64,000 bases of DNA from Caenibius tardaugens NBRC 16725 (GCF_003860345.1 NZ_CP034179.1:3456001-3520000); one strand, 5' to 3'. Positions 43,941-53,889 are shown, numbered from the stretch's first letter. A program made the numbers and translations. Notes: a model not told the origin generated them from the letters alone.

Positions 43941-46190
43941 CTAGCGGAAGCCGATATTGCGCAGGGCAAAATAGACCTGGAAGCGGTTGTCGGCCTTCGC
44001 ATCACCCGAGTTTGCGTAGTCGTGACGCCAGGTGAAGCCGAACTCGAGGCAATCGTCCTGATAGGCGACACCAAGCCGGGTGCGCAGGGGCTCGAACCCG
44101 TCCGATTGGGCCGTCGGATCTTCCTTGCGGTCAGTCAGGTTCACAACGCCCGAACCGAAGATCGACCAGTAATTGGCGAAGGCCACCCGTCCGGCGAGGC
44201 GCAGTTCCTCACGATCCTGCAAATCCTCCACCTCATCGATATTCCGGTTGAGGCGCAGATAACTGATTTCCGCATATGTCTTGCGCGAACCGACAGCAGC
44301 GCCAACTTCGTTGCGGCGAATGGCCAGATTGTTCTTGTCGAGCCGGAAACGGTGAGTCAGCGTGACGAAATCGCGGAAACGGATCTCGGTGCGACCGACG
44401 AAGTCGGAAAAGTGGCCGCTCAACCCGGTACCATTGGGCAGGATATCCTGTTCCTGCGACAGGCGATAGGATTGGCCGATGGTGGTCTTGATGCGCCAGC
44501 CCGGTCGATCCAGTTGCCAGTCAAAGCCGTAGTTCAGCCGCACCCCATCTTCCATCCGATCATACCCGGGGAAACGGTTGAGAGCGAACAGGTTGCTGTC
44601 TTCAAGGTCAACGGCCCGGGCGTCTTCGTTGGGAACGTCAAGATTTGAAATCTTGGGCGATACGACGAGCTGTACACGCGGGGTGAGCACTTGCGTGCCG
44701 CCGAATGCCGATCCGATAAACGGCCATTTGACATCGACCGCGCCGATCGCGATCCCGCGCGTCTGCCAACCGGGCATGCCCCGATAAATGGCGGTAGCGG
44801 TCAGGTCGTTATTGCTCGAATGATAGAGATCGCCGCGGGCCAGCGCGGTCAAGCTGACAACTTGCCCCATGCCGGTGATCCGCGTGAGATCCCAACGCGC
44901 CTGCGCAAAGGCGCGCTGCGTATCCTGGCCGGAGGTGCGGCTAATCGCGAGACTGTTGACCTGGAATTCGACCTTGCCGCCAAGCACGGGATCGGCGAGC
45001 CGATGACGGTAATCGAGAATGGGCAGGGCGATTGGAACCAGCCCCTGATCCTCGCTCGCCCGCAGGGTTTGCGTGGCCCAGCCGGATAGCGAGAAGTAGG
45101 TGTTGTCACCGATCCGTTCGAGATCGATCGTCGAACGCAGGCGATCGTCTCGATTGATATCGTACCGGCGCAGGAACGTACGGTCGCTGGCCACACGGCC
45201 CGAAAATGTCAGGCTCCAGTTCTTGTCGAACTGAAAGCGGCCATTGCCTTCCAGATAGCCACGCCATGCCATGTTGGGTTCGGTGCCCGAGATCGGTATG
45301 CGTTCGCTCCGGGTGAGATATCCGGTGACCTGATAAGCGCCTTTGTCCACCAGCCCGCGATAGCGCAAGCGGACCATCGGTGCGGCTTCCGTGAATGCAT
45401 AGACCGTCGCTTCGGCATCGTGATTGGGGGCAAGCCGCCAATAATAGCTGGCCGACAGTTCGAGGCCATTGTTGCCAGAAATCGTGATGCCGGGGATCAT
45501 CAGGCCGGAACGGGCACTGCCATCGGCATTGATGGCCAGGCCGGGCAGGGGGACGAGCGCCAGTCCGAATACTTCCAGCCGCGCGCCGTAAAAACGTATG
45601 CTGTTGGCTTGCGGATCATAGACCACGCGATTGGCGACAATACGCCAGCTGGGCTTGCGTTCGCACCCATCGGGTTTGGTCACCGCACAGCCGCTGTAGG
45701 CTGCATCTTTCAGGGTGATGCGCCCCGCTTCATCGCGTTGTCCTTCGCGAGCAGCGAGCCGGCCCCCTTCGGCAAAGGCCAGCAGCATGTTCTGCATCGC
45801 ACCGGCCTTCAATTCATCGGTCAGCTCCATACTGTCGGTGTAGAGCTGATTGCCATCGGCATCCTGCAACCGGATGTTGCCGGTCGCGGTGATTTGCCCG
45901 GTTGCGCGATTCCACGTAACGTTTTGGGCTTCAAGCGTTTGCCCTTCGCTGCGCAGTATCACGTTGCCGCTGGCGGTGAGCGTGTCGGCGCGCGAATCAT
46001 AATCGAGCTGATTGGCCTCGAACGCGACTTCACGCTGTTTCTGTGGTTGTTGCGCCGGCGGGGATTCTTCCTGGGCGAGGGCATCTGTCGAAAGCCCCAG
46101 ACCAAGGAGGAGTGCGGGAATCGCAACGTAACAGGAGTAACGCCAGCGGCAGGATGAAGCTTGCGGCATAGGCAGGGCATCGGGCAGCAT
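43941..46190 (-). CDS. lptD: LPS-assembly protein LptD
   Basis: An outer-membrane protein of 749 residues. A signal peptide (YVAIPALLLGLGLSTDALAQ) precedes the OstA-like periplasmic jellyroll (VAFEANQLDYDSRADTLTAS, then NVILRSEGQTLEAQNVTWNR) and a long C-terminal beta-barrel rich in alternating aromatic strands, ending in FRxF-like FALRNIGFR with a terminal aromatic-basic pair. With LptE it inserts lipopolysaccharide into the outer leaflet. Sphingomonads make glycosphingolipids rather than LPS, so here it may transport those or another glycolipid; that is inference. It is divergent from pepA. Confidence 0.92.
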   Translation of the reverse strand: MLPDALPMPQASSCRWRYSCYVAIPALLLGLGLSTDALAQEESPPAQQPQKQREVAFEANQLDYDSRADTLTASGNVILRSEGQTLEAQNVTWNRATGQITATGNIRLQDADGNQLYTDSMELTDELKAGAMQNMLLAFAEGGRLAAREGQRDEAGRITLKDAAYSGCAVTKPDGCERKPSWRIVANRVVYDPQANSIRFYGARLEVFGLALVPLPGLAINADGSARSGLMIPGITISGNNGLELSASYYWRLAPNHDAEATVYAFTEAAPMVRLRYRGLVDKGAYQVTGYLTRSERIPISGTEPNMAWRGYLEGNGRFQFDKNWSLTFSGRVASDRTFLRRYDINRDDRLRSTIDLERIGDNTYFSLSGWATQTLRASEDQGLVPIALPILDYRHRLADPVLGGKVEFQVNSLAISRTSGQDTQRAFAQARWDLTRITGMGQVVSLTALARGDLYHSSNNDLTATAIYRGMPGWQTRGIAIGAVDVKWPFIGSAFGGTQVLTPRVQLVVSPKISNLDVPNEDARAVDLEDSNLFALNRFPGYDRMEDGVRLNYGFDWQLDRPGWRIKTTIGQSYRLSQEQDILPNGTGLSGHFSDFVGRTEIRFRDFVTLTHRFRLDKNNLAIRRNEVGAAVGSRKTYAEISYLRLNRNIDEVEDLQDREELRLAGRVAFANYWSIFGSGVVNLTDRKEDPTAQSDGFEPLRTRLGVAYQDDCLEFGFTWRHDYANSGDAKADNRFQVYFALRNIGFR

Positions 46191-46289
46191 GACTTGCCTA
46201 TCGCATCGCCCGCTCTTAACTGCAACTTCAGTATCATCATCGGGACGGCCACCATGCCCGGATCGCCCCGTTCAGCCGCCGGAGCTTCC

Positions 46290-47750
46290 ATGAAAGTCGA
46301 GTTCGCCAGCCAACCTGACAATTCCATTCGCCTCCAGGCCCGGATTGTCGATAAGGGCAAACTGCCTGCCGATCTTGAACCGGTCGTTCGCGCCGGTGCG
46401 GAAGCGGCCCGTTTCTCCGGAAAAGCCGCGCAGGTTTTCGAAACTTTTGTCGAGCGCGATGGCAAAGTTGTCCGGCTCGCTCTGGTCGGCGCGGGTGATC
46501 CCGGCGATGAAGGGCGCATTGGTGTGCTGGAACGGGCCGGGGCGGCGCTGGCGGCGAAATACCGCACATCGGGCGAAACGCGCCTTGCGCTCGATGTGGC
46601 GGACAGTGTCTCTACGCCGCAACAGGCGGTTGCGGTTCTTCTTGGGCTGCGGCTGCGGGGCTGGCGCCATGACGCCTATCGCACGACCTTGCCTGACGAA
46701 CAAAAGCAGACGCTGGACAGTGTCTCGGTCAGCGGCGCGCCAGCAGGGACCGAAGCCGCGTGGAACGTGGAAGCCTGTATTGCGGAAGGCGTGGAATTTA
46801 CCAAGCGTCTGGTGACCGAGCCTGCCAATGTCATTTACCCCGAAAGCTTCGTTGCGGCGTGCCGTGAACGGTTTGAAGGGACTGATGCCGAACTGACCGT
46901 GCTCGACGAAGCGGACATGAAAGCACTGGGTATGGGTGCGCTGCTGGGCGTGGCGCAGGGTTCGGCACGCCCGCCGCGCCTTCTCGCCATTCGCTGGAAT
47001 GGCGGCAAGCCCGGGGAACCGCCCGTGGCCTTTGTGGGCAAGGGGGTTACCTTCGATACCGGCGGCATTTCGATCAAGCCGGCCGCAGGCATGGAAGATA
47101 TGAAATGGGACATGGGCGGTGCGGGCGCGGTCGCTGGTACCATGCTGGCGCTGGTTCTGCGCCGCGCGAAAGCCAATATCGTGGGTGTTTGTGGACTCGT
47201 CGAGAATATGCCCGATGGTAACGCCCAGCGCCCTGGGGATGTGGTCGTCTCGATGTCCGGCAAGACAATCGAAGTTATCAATACCGATGCCGAAGGGCGC
47301 CTGGTTCTTTGCGATGCCCTGACCTGGACGCAGAAAACCTATTCGCCGAGCACGATTGTCGATCTTGCTACGCTGACCGGCGCCATCATCGTCTCGCTCG
47401 GTCATGAACATGCGGGCATGTTTACCAACAATGACAATCTTGCCGCGAAACTGGATGCCGCTGGCAAGGCGACGGGTGACAAGCTGTGGCGTTTCCCGCT
47501 GGGTCCGGCTTACGACAAGATGATCGACAGCCCGATTGCCGATATGAAGAATGTCGGCCCCCGTTATGGCGGATCGATCACGGCCGCACAGTTCCTGCAA
47601 CGGTACATCGAGAATGACACCCCCTGGGCGCACCTCGACATTGCGGGGACAGTCTGGACGGACAAGCCTGGGGCGACCTGGGATCGTGGGGCGTCCGGCT
47701 TCGGGGTGCGCCTGCTGGACCGCTATGTGCGCGATAACTGCGAAAGCTGA
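46290..47750 (+). CDS. pepA: Leucyl aminopeptidase (M17)
   Basis: A protein of 486 residues, dizinc M17 aminopeptidase. The metal and catalytic motifs VGKGVTFDTGGISIKPA, KWDMGGAGAV and NTDAEGRLVL are intact, and the N-terminal domain length is standard. It removes N-terminal residues during peptide turnover and in some bacteria also binds DNA. The ATG at 46290 (MKVEFASQ) is the family start; the longer frame overlaps lptD. The holC gene follows after 28 bp, a common pairing. Confidence 0.94.
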   Translation: MKVEFASQPDNSIRLQARIVDKGKLPADLEPVVRAGAEAARFSGKAAQVFETFVERDGKVVRLALVGAGDPGDEGRIGVLERAGAALAAKYRTSGETRLALDVADSVSTPQQAVAVLLGLRLRGWRHDAYRTTLPDEQKQTLDSVSVSGAPAGTEAAWNVEACIAEGVEFTKRLVTEPANVIYPESFVAACRERFEGTDAELTVLDEADMKALGMGALLGVAQGSARPPRLLAIRWNGGKPGEPPVAFVGKGVTFDTGGISIKPAAGMEDMKWDMGGAGAVAGTMLALVLRRAKANIVGVCGLVENMPDGNAQRPGDVVVSMSGKTIEVINTDAEGRLVLCDALTWTQKTYSPSTIVDLATLTGAIIVSLGHEHAGMFTNNDNLAAKLDAAGKATGDKLWRFPLGPAYDKMIDSPIADMKNVGPRYGGSITAAQFLQRYIENDTPWAHLDIAGTVWTDKPGATWDRGASGFGVRLLDRYVRDNCES

Positions 47751-47778
47751 GGGGCCATAGCCGGAAAGTAGCTTCGCG

Positions 47779-48216
47779 ATGCGTGTCGATTTTTACCAGC
47801 TCAGTCGCGATCCGGTGGAACTGGTCGTTCCCCTGATCGCCCGGGCAACGCGCGCCGCCGGGGAGCGTCTGCTGGTCGTCAGCGATGATGACGCTGCGCT
47901 GGAACGGATCGATACCGCGCTTTGGGAACGCCTGCCCGAAGCGTTTCTCGCCCATGGCCGCGCCGGGCAACCCCATGCGGCGCGGCAGCCGGTGCTTTTG
48001 TCCGAAACACCGGAAGCGGGCAACGGCGCGGGCTTTATTGCCTTGGCCGATGGCAAATGGCGCGATGAAGCGGCTGCTTTTGCGCGCGTATTCCTGCTGT
48101 TTGGCGATGGCGAACTGGACGGTGCACGGGCCTGCTGGCGTATGCTGGGTGGTATGGATGGGGTGGAACGCAAGTTCTGGAAACAGGACGGCGGGAAATG
48201 GCGCGAAGGGCCGTAA
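47779..48216 (+). CDS. holC: DNA polymerase III subunit chi
   Basis: A protein of 145 residues of the HolC family: MRVDFYQLSRDPVELVVPLI at the start, RLLVVSDD, and the conserved ALWERLPEAFLAHG. Chi links the clamp loader (through psi) to single-stranded DNA-binding protein. It follows pepA closely, as in many proteobacteria. Confidence 0.9.
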   Translation: MRVDFYQLSRDPVELVVPLIARATRAAGERLLVVSDDDAALERIDTALWERLPEAFLAHGRAGQPHAARQPVLLSETPEAGNGAGFIALADGKWRDEAAAFARVFLLFGDGELDGARACWRMLGGMDGVERKFWKQDGGKWREGP

Positions 48217-48298
48217 CGGGTCCCTTCTTGCGGTGCCGTTTAATCCGGGCTAGGGCGCGCGCGATTTCATCTACAGCATAGCTTGCAAGGAACGCATC

Positions 48299-48721
48299 AT
48301 GGCGGTCACCCGCACCTTTTCGATCATTAAACCCGACGCAACCCGCCGCAATCTGACCGGTGGCGTTACCAAGATGCTGGAAGAAGCGGGCCTGCGCGTC
48401 GTCGCTTCGAAGCGCATCCAGATGTCGCAGGAACAGGCTGAAGGCTTCTACGCCGTTCACAAGGAACGCCCTTTCTTCGGCGATCTGGTCAGCTTCATGA
48501 CCAGCGGGCCGGTCGTGGTGCAGGTGCTCGAAGGCGAAGATGCCGTGAAGCGTAACCGCGACGTGATGGGCGCAACCAATCCGGCAGATGCCGCCGAAGG
48601 CACCATCCGCAAGACTTTCGCAGAATCGATCGAAGCGAACTCGGTCCATGGTTCGGACAGCGATGAGAACGCGGCCATTGAAATCGCGTTCTTCTTCAAG
48701 CCGGAAGAAATCGTCGGCTGA
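48299..48721 (+). CDS. ndk: Nucleoside diphosphate kinase
   Basis: A protein of 140 residues, the canonical Ndk length. [16 protein letters not shown] at the start, and [27 protein letters not shown] (quoted in part) carries the catalytic His in SVHGSDS. It moves the gamma phosphate between nucleotides. It ends in a clear rho-independent terminator at 48745-48774. Confidence 0.96.
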   Translation: MAVTRTFSIIKPDATRRNLTGGVTKMLEEAGLRVVASKRIQMSQEQAEGFYAVHKERPFFGDLVSFMTSGPVVVQVLEGEDAVKRNRDVMGATNPADAAEGTIRKTFAESIEANSVHGSDSDENAAIEIAFFFKPEEIVG

Positions 48722-48744
48722 CATGGTTCGCCATGGCAAAAAAG

Positions 48745-48774
48745 GGGCTGCCGGGATGACCGGCGGCCCTTTTT
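48745..48774. terminator. Rho-independent terminator after ndk
   Basis: GGGCTGCCGG and CCGGCGGCCC pair over ten bases (one G-U) with a five-base loop, followed by TTTTT and preceded by a run of A, so it could work in both directions. Confidence 0.85.
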
Positions 48775-48814
48775 GTTTGTACCGATCGCCTGTATCCAGA
48801 TCGCCAAGGAGATG

Positions 48815-49069
48815 ATGATGCAGGGAATGGGTGAACAGGGCGAAGCGTGCCCGTTTGAATTCAATTTTGATCCCACGACATTCAAGGTTGGGGATATGGT
48901 CAGCTATCGTGTGAGTGGCGGACTGGACGGGTTCCCGTTTGTGGGAACGCTGGCCGAAGTGCATGACGATTATGTCATGATTGCCCCGGGTGATCCGACG
49001 CAGCCAGACGCTGTCTACCGTGCGACGCGGGAAAGCCGCCCCTTGGTGGACGAAACGGAAATTCAGTAA
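48815..49069 (+). CDS. Small conserved protein of unknown function
   Basis: A protein of 84 residues. Three successive ATGs (48812, 48815, 48818) follow AAGGAG. The sequence has an acidic N-terminus with ACPFEFNFDPTTF and a beta-rich core (VGDMVSYRVSGGLDGFPFVG, then TLAEVHDDYVMIAPGD) that suggests a small barrel domain. I do not recognise a family. It lies after the ndk terminator and converges with purN. Confidence 0.6.
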   Translation: MMQGMGEQGEACPFEFNFDPTTFKVGDMVSYRVSGGLDGFPFVGTLAEVHDDYVMIAPGDPTQPDAVYRATRESRPLVDETEIQ

Positions 49070-49096
49070 CTCGCTGAAATACGCAAAAGGGCGGAG

Positions 49097-50062
49097 TCAG
49101 AACGCGTCCGCCGCATCCATCAGCGCGGTGAGTTTCTTCGGGGCGACGGCGCGCCAGCTGCGCGTCAGCCAGTCGCCAATTGCACTCCAGTCGGTGTCGC
49201 CAAGATCCAGCCGGATAGCGATCCAGCCGTCACCGAAATATGCGGGGCGATAATAGCGCGCGGCATCCCGTTCGATCAGCATGGCCTGTTCGTCTGCGCC
49301 GCTGATCTTGACCAGCAGGGCCACTTTCCCATCGCCGTGATGATCGCTGGAGACATAGGCAAACTTCTTGCCGCCCACGATCCCGAAACACGGCATTCCG
49401 TGAGAGACGACCTCGTCCGCCTCAGGCAAGGCCATTGCCTGTTCACGAACCTGCTGCGTCAGCCACGCCGGATCGCATTCGCGCGAAACCAGTGCCGCCA
49501 GACAGCGGGAATAGAGCTGATGTTCCGCAATTAACACGCGGGCAGCGAGGCTGGCGGCTGTGTCATCCGGGAGAATGGCGACCGGGGACTGCCCCAGAAT
49601 CGGCCCATCGTCGAGGTCGGCGGTGACCAGATGCACAGTGCACCCGCCGTGGCTGTCACCTGCCTCGATCGCGCGTTCATGCGTGTGAAGTCCCCGATAT
49701 TTCGGGAGTAGCGAGGGATGGATGTTGACCATCCTGTCCGCCCACCCGGCGACGAAATCGGGCGTAAGAATGCGCATGTATCCGGCAAGCGCGACATATT
49801 CGGCACCGCTGGCACGGATTGCCGCATCCATTGCCTTGTCATGCGCTGCACGTTCCATGCCTTTGTGAGAGAGGGCGAATGTCGGAACGCCTTCCGCTTT
49901 GGCAAGCCGCAGTCCGCCAGCGGATGGATCGTTGCTGGCAACCAGCACGATCTCGTAAGGGCAATCAGGCTGGCGGCTGGCATAGAGCAGCGCGGCCATA
50001 TTGGTGCCACTGCCTGAAATCAGCGCGGCAACTCTGGCTTTTGCTGCCCCGCTGTCAGGCAT
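49097..50062 (-). CDS. purN: Phosphoribosylglycinamide formyltransferase fused to a YjbR/MmcQ domain
   Basis: A protein of 321 residues. Residues 10-193 are a full GAR transformylase ([31 protein letters not shown] with the catalytic Asn-His; [10 protein letters not shown] with the catalytic Asp), which adds the formyl group to GAR with 10-formyl-THF in purine synthesis. Residues 198-312 ([44 protein letters not shown]) match the YjbR/MmcQ fold, usually a separate small DNA-binding-like protein. Normal PurN is about 190-220 residues. The start overlaps the purM stop by 8 bp; an ATG at 50074 is possible. Confidence 0.9.
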   Translation of the reverse strand: MPDSGAAKARVAALISGSGTNMAALLYASRQPDCPYEIVLVASNDPSAGGLRLAKAEGVPTFALSHKGMERAAHDKAMDAAIRASGAEYVALAGYMRILTPDFVAGWADRMVNIHPSLLPKYRGLHTHERAIEAGDSHGGCTVHLVTADLDDGPILGQSPVAILPDDTAASLAARVLIAEHQLYSRCLAALVSRECDPAWLTQQVREQAMALPEADEVVSHGMPCFGIVGGKKFAYVSSDHHGDGKVALLVKISGADEQAMLIERDAARYYRPAYFGDGWIAIRLDLGDTDWSAIGDWLTRSWRAVAPKKLTALMDAADAF

Positions 50063-51149
50063 CGTGGCGCGCATCCCAATCGGCTTTCGCGCTCCAGCTG
50101 CCTGCTTTGCCACGCACTGTGCAACCGCGCTGTCCCGACATGATTTCGCCAATCTGGTGGACGGTTTCGCCCGCGTTCACCAGTTCTGCGGTGACTTCCG
50201 CGACCAGTTCGGGGCGAATAGCCAGAACCATGCCGATCCCGCAATTGAATGTCCGGGCCATTTCTTCGGGTTCGATATTCCCCTGCGCCTGCAGGAAGGC
50301 CATCAGGCGGGGCTGGGGCCAACTGTCCACGTCGATCACGGCGTGTGCTCCTTCGGGCAAGGCACGCGGGATGTTCTCCAGCAGGCCACCGCCGGTAATG
50401 TGGGCCAGCGCGTCAACCTTCCCGCTGCGGATAACGGGCAGCAGGCTTTTCACATAAATGCGCGTGGGTTCGATCAACGCGTCGATCAGCAGAACGTCCT
50501 GATCGAACAGGGCCGGGCGATCAAGCTTCCACGCCTTGTCCGCCGCCAGCCTGCGCACCAGCGAGTACCCATTGGAATGAACGCCGGAACTGCCAAGGCC
50601 CAAAAGGATATGGCCGGGGGCAACCCGATCTCCCGTCAATTGTTCGCCACGTTCGACCGCGCCGACACAGAATCCAGCCAGATCATAATCGCCGGCGGCA
50701 TACATCCCCGGCATTTCGGCGGTTTCGCCCCCGATAAGGGCGCATCCGGAAATCCGGCAGCCTTCGGCGATACCGGCGATGACACGTTCCGCAACGCCAT
50801 TGTCGAGCTTTCCGGTGGCGAAATAATCCAGGAAGAACAATGGTTCAGCGCCCTGCACGATCAGATCGTTGACGCACATGGCGACAAGATCGATCCCGAT
50901 TCTGTCATGCCGATCATAATCAATCGCCAATTTGACCTTGGTTCCGACACCATCATTGGCCGCCACCAGCAGCGGATCGTTGTACCCCGCTGCCTTGGGG
51001 TCGAAGAAGCCGCCAAAGCCCCCGATTTCTGCGTCCGCACCCGGGCGAGCGGTCGCTTTGACGAGTGGCCCGATGGCTTTTACCAGGGCGTTTCCGGCGG
51101 CAATCGATACGCCCGCTTTGGCGTAGCTGTAGGATGTCTCATCGCTCAT
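50055..51149 (-). CDS. purM: Phosphoribosylformylglycinamidine cyclo-ligase
   Basis: A protein of 364 residues (AIR synthetase), which closes the imidazole ring in purine synthesis using ATP. Motifs [53 protein letters not shown] and [13 protein letters not shown] are intact. It is in tandem with purN (8-bp overlap) and divergent from the DUF2066-like and hdaA genes. Confidence 0.96.
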   Translation of the reverse strand: MSDETSYSYAKAGVSIAAGNALVKAIGPLVKATARPGADAEIGGFGGFFDPKAAGYNDPLLVAANDGVGTKVKLAIDYDRHDRIGIDLVAMCVNDLIVQGAEPLFFLDYFATGKLDNGVAERVIAGIAEGCRISGCALIGGETAEMPGMYAAGDYDLAGFCVGAVERGEQLTGDRVAPGHILLGLGSSGVHSNGYSLVRRLAADKAWKLDRPALFDQDVLLIDALIEPTRIYVKSLLPVIRSGKVDALAHITGGGLLENIPRALPEGAHAVIDVDSWPQPRLMAFLQAQGNIEPEEMARTFNCGIGMVLAIRPELVAEVTAELVNAGETVHQIGEIMSGQRGCTVRGKAGSWSAKADWDARHDA

Positions 51150-51218
51150 CTGGCGCGCCTAACGCTTTCCGGCTTGGAAATCCAAGCTTGTTTGGGCAAA
51201 AGGCCTTCAGTTTTCCCC

Positions 51219-52493
51219 ATGGCCCATTCCATCAGCACCCCTTTCTTCGCCCAAAGTCGCCGGCCAATCATCTGGATTGGGCTGGCTGCACTCGCAATTC
51301 TGCTGGTTTTTGCGGCGCGTGAGGCGCTTTTTGCGCAAGTTGAGGGCGATCGTGGGATCGCACCTGTGATGAATTCGGGCGATATCTCTGTTGGTGGCAT
51401 TGAGGTCGATGTGCGCGGCAAAAATGCCGAAGAAGCGCGCGAGAACGGCTGGAAAATGGCGCAGAAGCTCGGGTGGAAGAAGCTCGGCGGCCCGGACATG
51501 AGTGATTCGCAGATCGATTCGATGGTTGCTGCCATCGTGGTCGAGAAGGAACAGATCGGGCCGCACCGCTATCTCGCAACTCTGGGCGTTGTGTTCGATC
51601 GGACTCGTGCCGGCGCCCTTCTGGGCGAGGGCGGGCCGCTGGCGCGATCCGCGCCGATGCTGCTGATTCCCGTGCTCGATTCGGGCGGTGCGGAAACGGT
51701 ATTTGAGGTTCGCAACCCTTGGCAGAAGGCCTGGGCGGAATACCAGACAGGGGCAAGCGCGATCGATTATGTCCGCCCTTCGGGCGCGGGTGGTGATTCG
51801 CTCTTGCTGACTTACGGGCAGACCGGGCGTCGCAGCCGCCTTTGGTGGACTAATATTCTGGATCAGTTTTCTGCTGCTGATGTGCTGATGGCGATTGCGC
51901 GGGTGGAGCGGCAGTGGCCGGGTGGCCCCGTGAAGGGGCACTTTACCGCGCGTTTCGGTCCTGACAGCCGCTATCTCGACAGCTTTACGCTCAATGCCCC
52001 GAACGAAGCCGGGGTTCCGGCCATGCTGCAAACCGCGCTTGGACGGTTCGATGCGATTTATACTGAGGCGCTAAAGAACGGGTTGCTGCAACCGGACCCG
52101 ACATTGCGCGCCCAACGGCTCGAAATCGATCCGGTTCTTGCGGCTCTGATCGATGCGGGACGTAAGGCCCAGGCCGCGAGTCTCGCACCTGTTGATGCCG
52201 TTTCTGTCGCCGTGCCGACCCCCACCGTTGCGACACCTGCTGCGCCGACGAAACCGGTGGCAAGCTTTACGGTGCAGTTTGCGTCCCCCGATGGCGGGGC
52301 TGTTGATTCCGCGCTTGGATCGGTGCGCGGCACGGGCGGTGTCCAGAGCGCGGCGACGACCAGCATTGCCATCGGCGGCGTGTCGGTGATGCGCGTGAAC
52401 TATGCTGGCAGCCTAAGCGAACTGGCATCTGCCTTGCGCGCGCGTGGCTGGCAGGTGACCGAAGGGCAGAGCGCCCTGAGTATTCGCCGATAG
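51219..52493 (+). CDS. DUF2066-like envelope protein upstream of hdaA
   Basis: A protein of 424 residues with one N-terminal hydrophobic segment (IIWIGLAALAILLVFAARE), a signal anchor or signal peptide, then a soluble domain. IEVDVRGKNAEEARENGWKM and the later FDRTRAGALL resemble the DUF2066 family that, in pseudomonads, sits between purM and hda; the same order is kept here. A Pro/Ala/Val-rich linker (about 325-350) separates the C-terminal domain. Function unknown. The ATG at 51219 is the start that includes the hydrophobic segment; the very long upstream frame is antisense to purM. Confidence 0.75.
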   Translation: MAHSISTPFFAQSRRPIIWIGLAALAILLVFAAREALFAQVEGDRGIAPVMNSGDISVGGIEVDVRGKNAEEARENGWKMAQKLGWKKLGGPDMSDSQIDSMVAAIVVEKEQIGPHRYLATLGVVFDRTRAGALLGEGGPLARSAPMLLIPVLDSGGAETVFEVRNPWQKAWAEYQTGASAIDYVRPSGAGGDSLLLTYGQTGRRSRLWWTNILDQFSAADVLMAIARVERQWPGGPVKGHFTARFGPDSRYLDSFTLNAPNEAGVPAMLQTALGRFDAIYTEALKNGLLQPDPTLRAQRLEIDPVLAALIDAGRKAQAASLAPVDAVSVAVPTPTVATPAAPTKPVASFTVQFASPDGGAVDSALGSVRGTGGVQSAATTSIAIGGVSVMRVNYAGSLSELASALRARGWQVTEGQSALSIRR

Positions 52494-52527
52494 GGCGTGC
52501 CGTCGGGGCACGTTCCGAGAGCCTGTT

Positions 52528-53139
52528 ATGAGCCAGTTTGCCCTGCCATTGCGGCCTGGACCGGAAAGCCGCGCCGGACGGATCGTGCTTGGCTCGGCGA
52601 ACCAGCATGTCGTTGAAGCGCTGACATCCCCGGAATCCTGGCCATTCCGCACAGCCGTGCTTGCCGGGCCGCCCCGGTCGGGCAAGTCGTTGATGGCCCG
52701 CTGGTTTGTCGAACAGGGGCTGGGGGATGCGATCGACGATGCCGATTGCATGGACGAAACCGAAGTGTTTCACCGCTGGAATCGTGCGCAGGAAAGCGGA
52801 ACGCCTCTTTTGCTGGTTTCCCGTGGTGCGGGTTGGGAAATCACCTTGCCGGATTTGCGTTCCCGCATCGGAGCGGCTCTGCATCTGGTCATGGGCGCCC
52901 CTGATGATGACATGGTTGCGGCGCTGATTTCAGCGCACGCCGAACAATGCGGCCTTGCACTGGGCGAAGGCGCGCTTACCTATCTCACGCCTCGGGTGGA
53001 ACGGAGCTTTTCCGGGATAGAGCGATTGGTCGCCGCGATCGATCGGATCAGTTTGGAGCGTAAGCAACCGGCAACGCAGGCAATCTGGCGCGATGCGCTG
53101 GAGGCCGTGCAAGGTGCGGAGCAGCCTCGGCTGTTCTAG
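52528..53139 (+). CDS. hdaA: DnaA-related regulatory inactivator HdaA
   Basis: A protein of 203 residues resembling the AAA+ part of DnaA. Walker A is GPPRSGKS at 47-54, Walker B-like acidic residues lie in DAIDDADCMDET, and sensor regions follow (SRGAGWEITLPDLRSRI). No DNA-binding domain IV is present, as expected for Hda. With the sliding clamp it stimulates DnaA-ATP hydrolysis and prevents over-initiation; the N-terminal MSQFALPL is a likely clamp-binding motif. It follows the DUF2066-like gene by 34 bp. Confidence 0.9.
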   Translation: MSQFALPLRPGPESRAGRIVLGSANQHVVEALTSPESWPFRTAVLAGPPRSGKSLMARWFVEQGLGDAIDDADCMDETEVFHRWNRAQESGTPLLLVSRGAGWEITLPDLRSRIGAALHLVMGAPDDDMVAALISAHAEQCGLALGEGALTYLTPRVERSFSGIERLVAAIDRISLERKQPATQAIWRDALEAVQGAEQPRLF

Positions 53140-53184
53140 CCTTGCTTGCTTTGGTCGTCTTTTGGTGAGAGAATCGCAGGCCTG

Positions 53185-53889
53185 ATGTTCAATAATCTCG
53201 TCGAATATCTGGACTCGATCCGCGCACGCGATCCGGCACCGCGTTCGCGTTGGGAGATTCTCCTTTATCCGGGCGTTCTCGCTCTTGCCATGCACCGGGT
53301 GTCGCATTGGCTCTATGATGGCGGCCTCTATTTTCTTGCGCGTATGGTGAATCATTTCTCCCGTGCGCTGACAGCGATCGATATCCATCCCGGCGCCACA
53401 ATCGGCAGGCATCTGTTTATCGATCACGGATTTGTCACGATCGGGGAAACCGCCGAAATCGGTGACAATGTCACGATCTATCCCTGTGTCACGCTGGGCG
53501 GGACGAACCCGGCCAACGGGATTGCCGGCAAACGTCATCCGACTTTGCGCAATGACGTGATCGTAGGATCGGGCGCGCAGATACTCGGGCCGATCGTGAT
53601 TGGTGAACGGGCGCGTATCGGGGCCAATGCCGTGGTGACGGACGACGTGCCCGAAGGCGCGACAATGGTTGGCTTCAAGGCCCGGTCCACACTCGTTTCG
53701 GTGGAACAGTGGCTGCGCGAATTTGTCCCCTATGGCACACCGTGCAAGGAGCCGTGCGAACCGGCAGATGCCAATCGTATTGACGAACTGGAACAGCAAT
53801 TGGCCATGCTGAAGGCCGATCTCGATGCTCTTCGTGCTGCGAGCAAGGCCGAGGCGGGTAGCGTCCGGCGCACAGAGGCGAATGGCTGA
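53185..53889 (+). CDS. cysE: Serine O-acetyltransferase (short EpsC/CysE type)
   Basis: A protein of 234 residues with a left-handed beta-helix of hexapeptide repeats: ATIGRHLFIDHGFVTIGETA, IGDNVTIYPCVTLGGTNP and the catalytic His region around RHPTLRNDVIVGSGA. It makes O-acetylserine for cysteine synthesis. The C-terminal tail has a short heptad-like stretch (DELEQQLAMLKADLDALRAA) that may form a coiled coil. The ATG at 53185 begins the family N-terminus. It overlaps the DUF2794 gene by one base. Confidence 0.92.
   Translation: MFNNLVEYLDSIRARDPAPRSRWEILLYPGVLALAMHRVSHWLYDGGLYFLARMVNHFSRALTAIDIHPGATIGRHLFIDHGFVTIGETAEIGDNVTIYPCVTLGGTNPANGIAGKRHPTLRNDVIVGSGAQILGPIVIGERARIGANAVVTDDVPEGATMVGFKARSTLVSVEQWLREFVPYGTPCKEPCEPADANRIDELEQQLAMLKADLDALRAASKAEAGSVRRTEANG

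Noticed and set aside
50001-51218. Long 5' extension of the DUF2066-like frame (to 830 codons)
   Set aside because: The extension is antisense to purM and the hydrophobic N-terminal segment begins at 51219, which is the sensible start.
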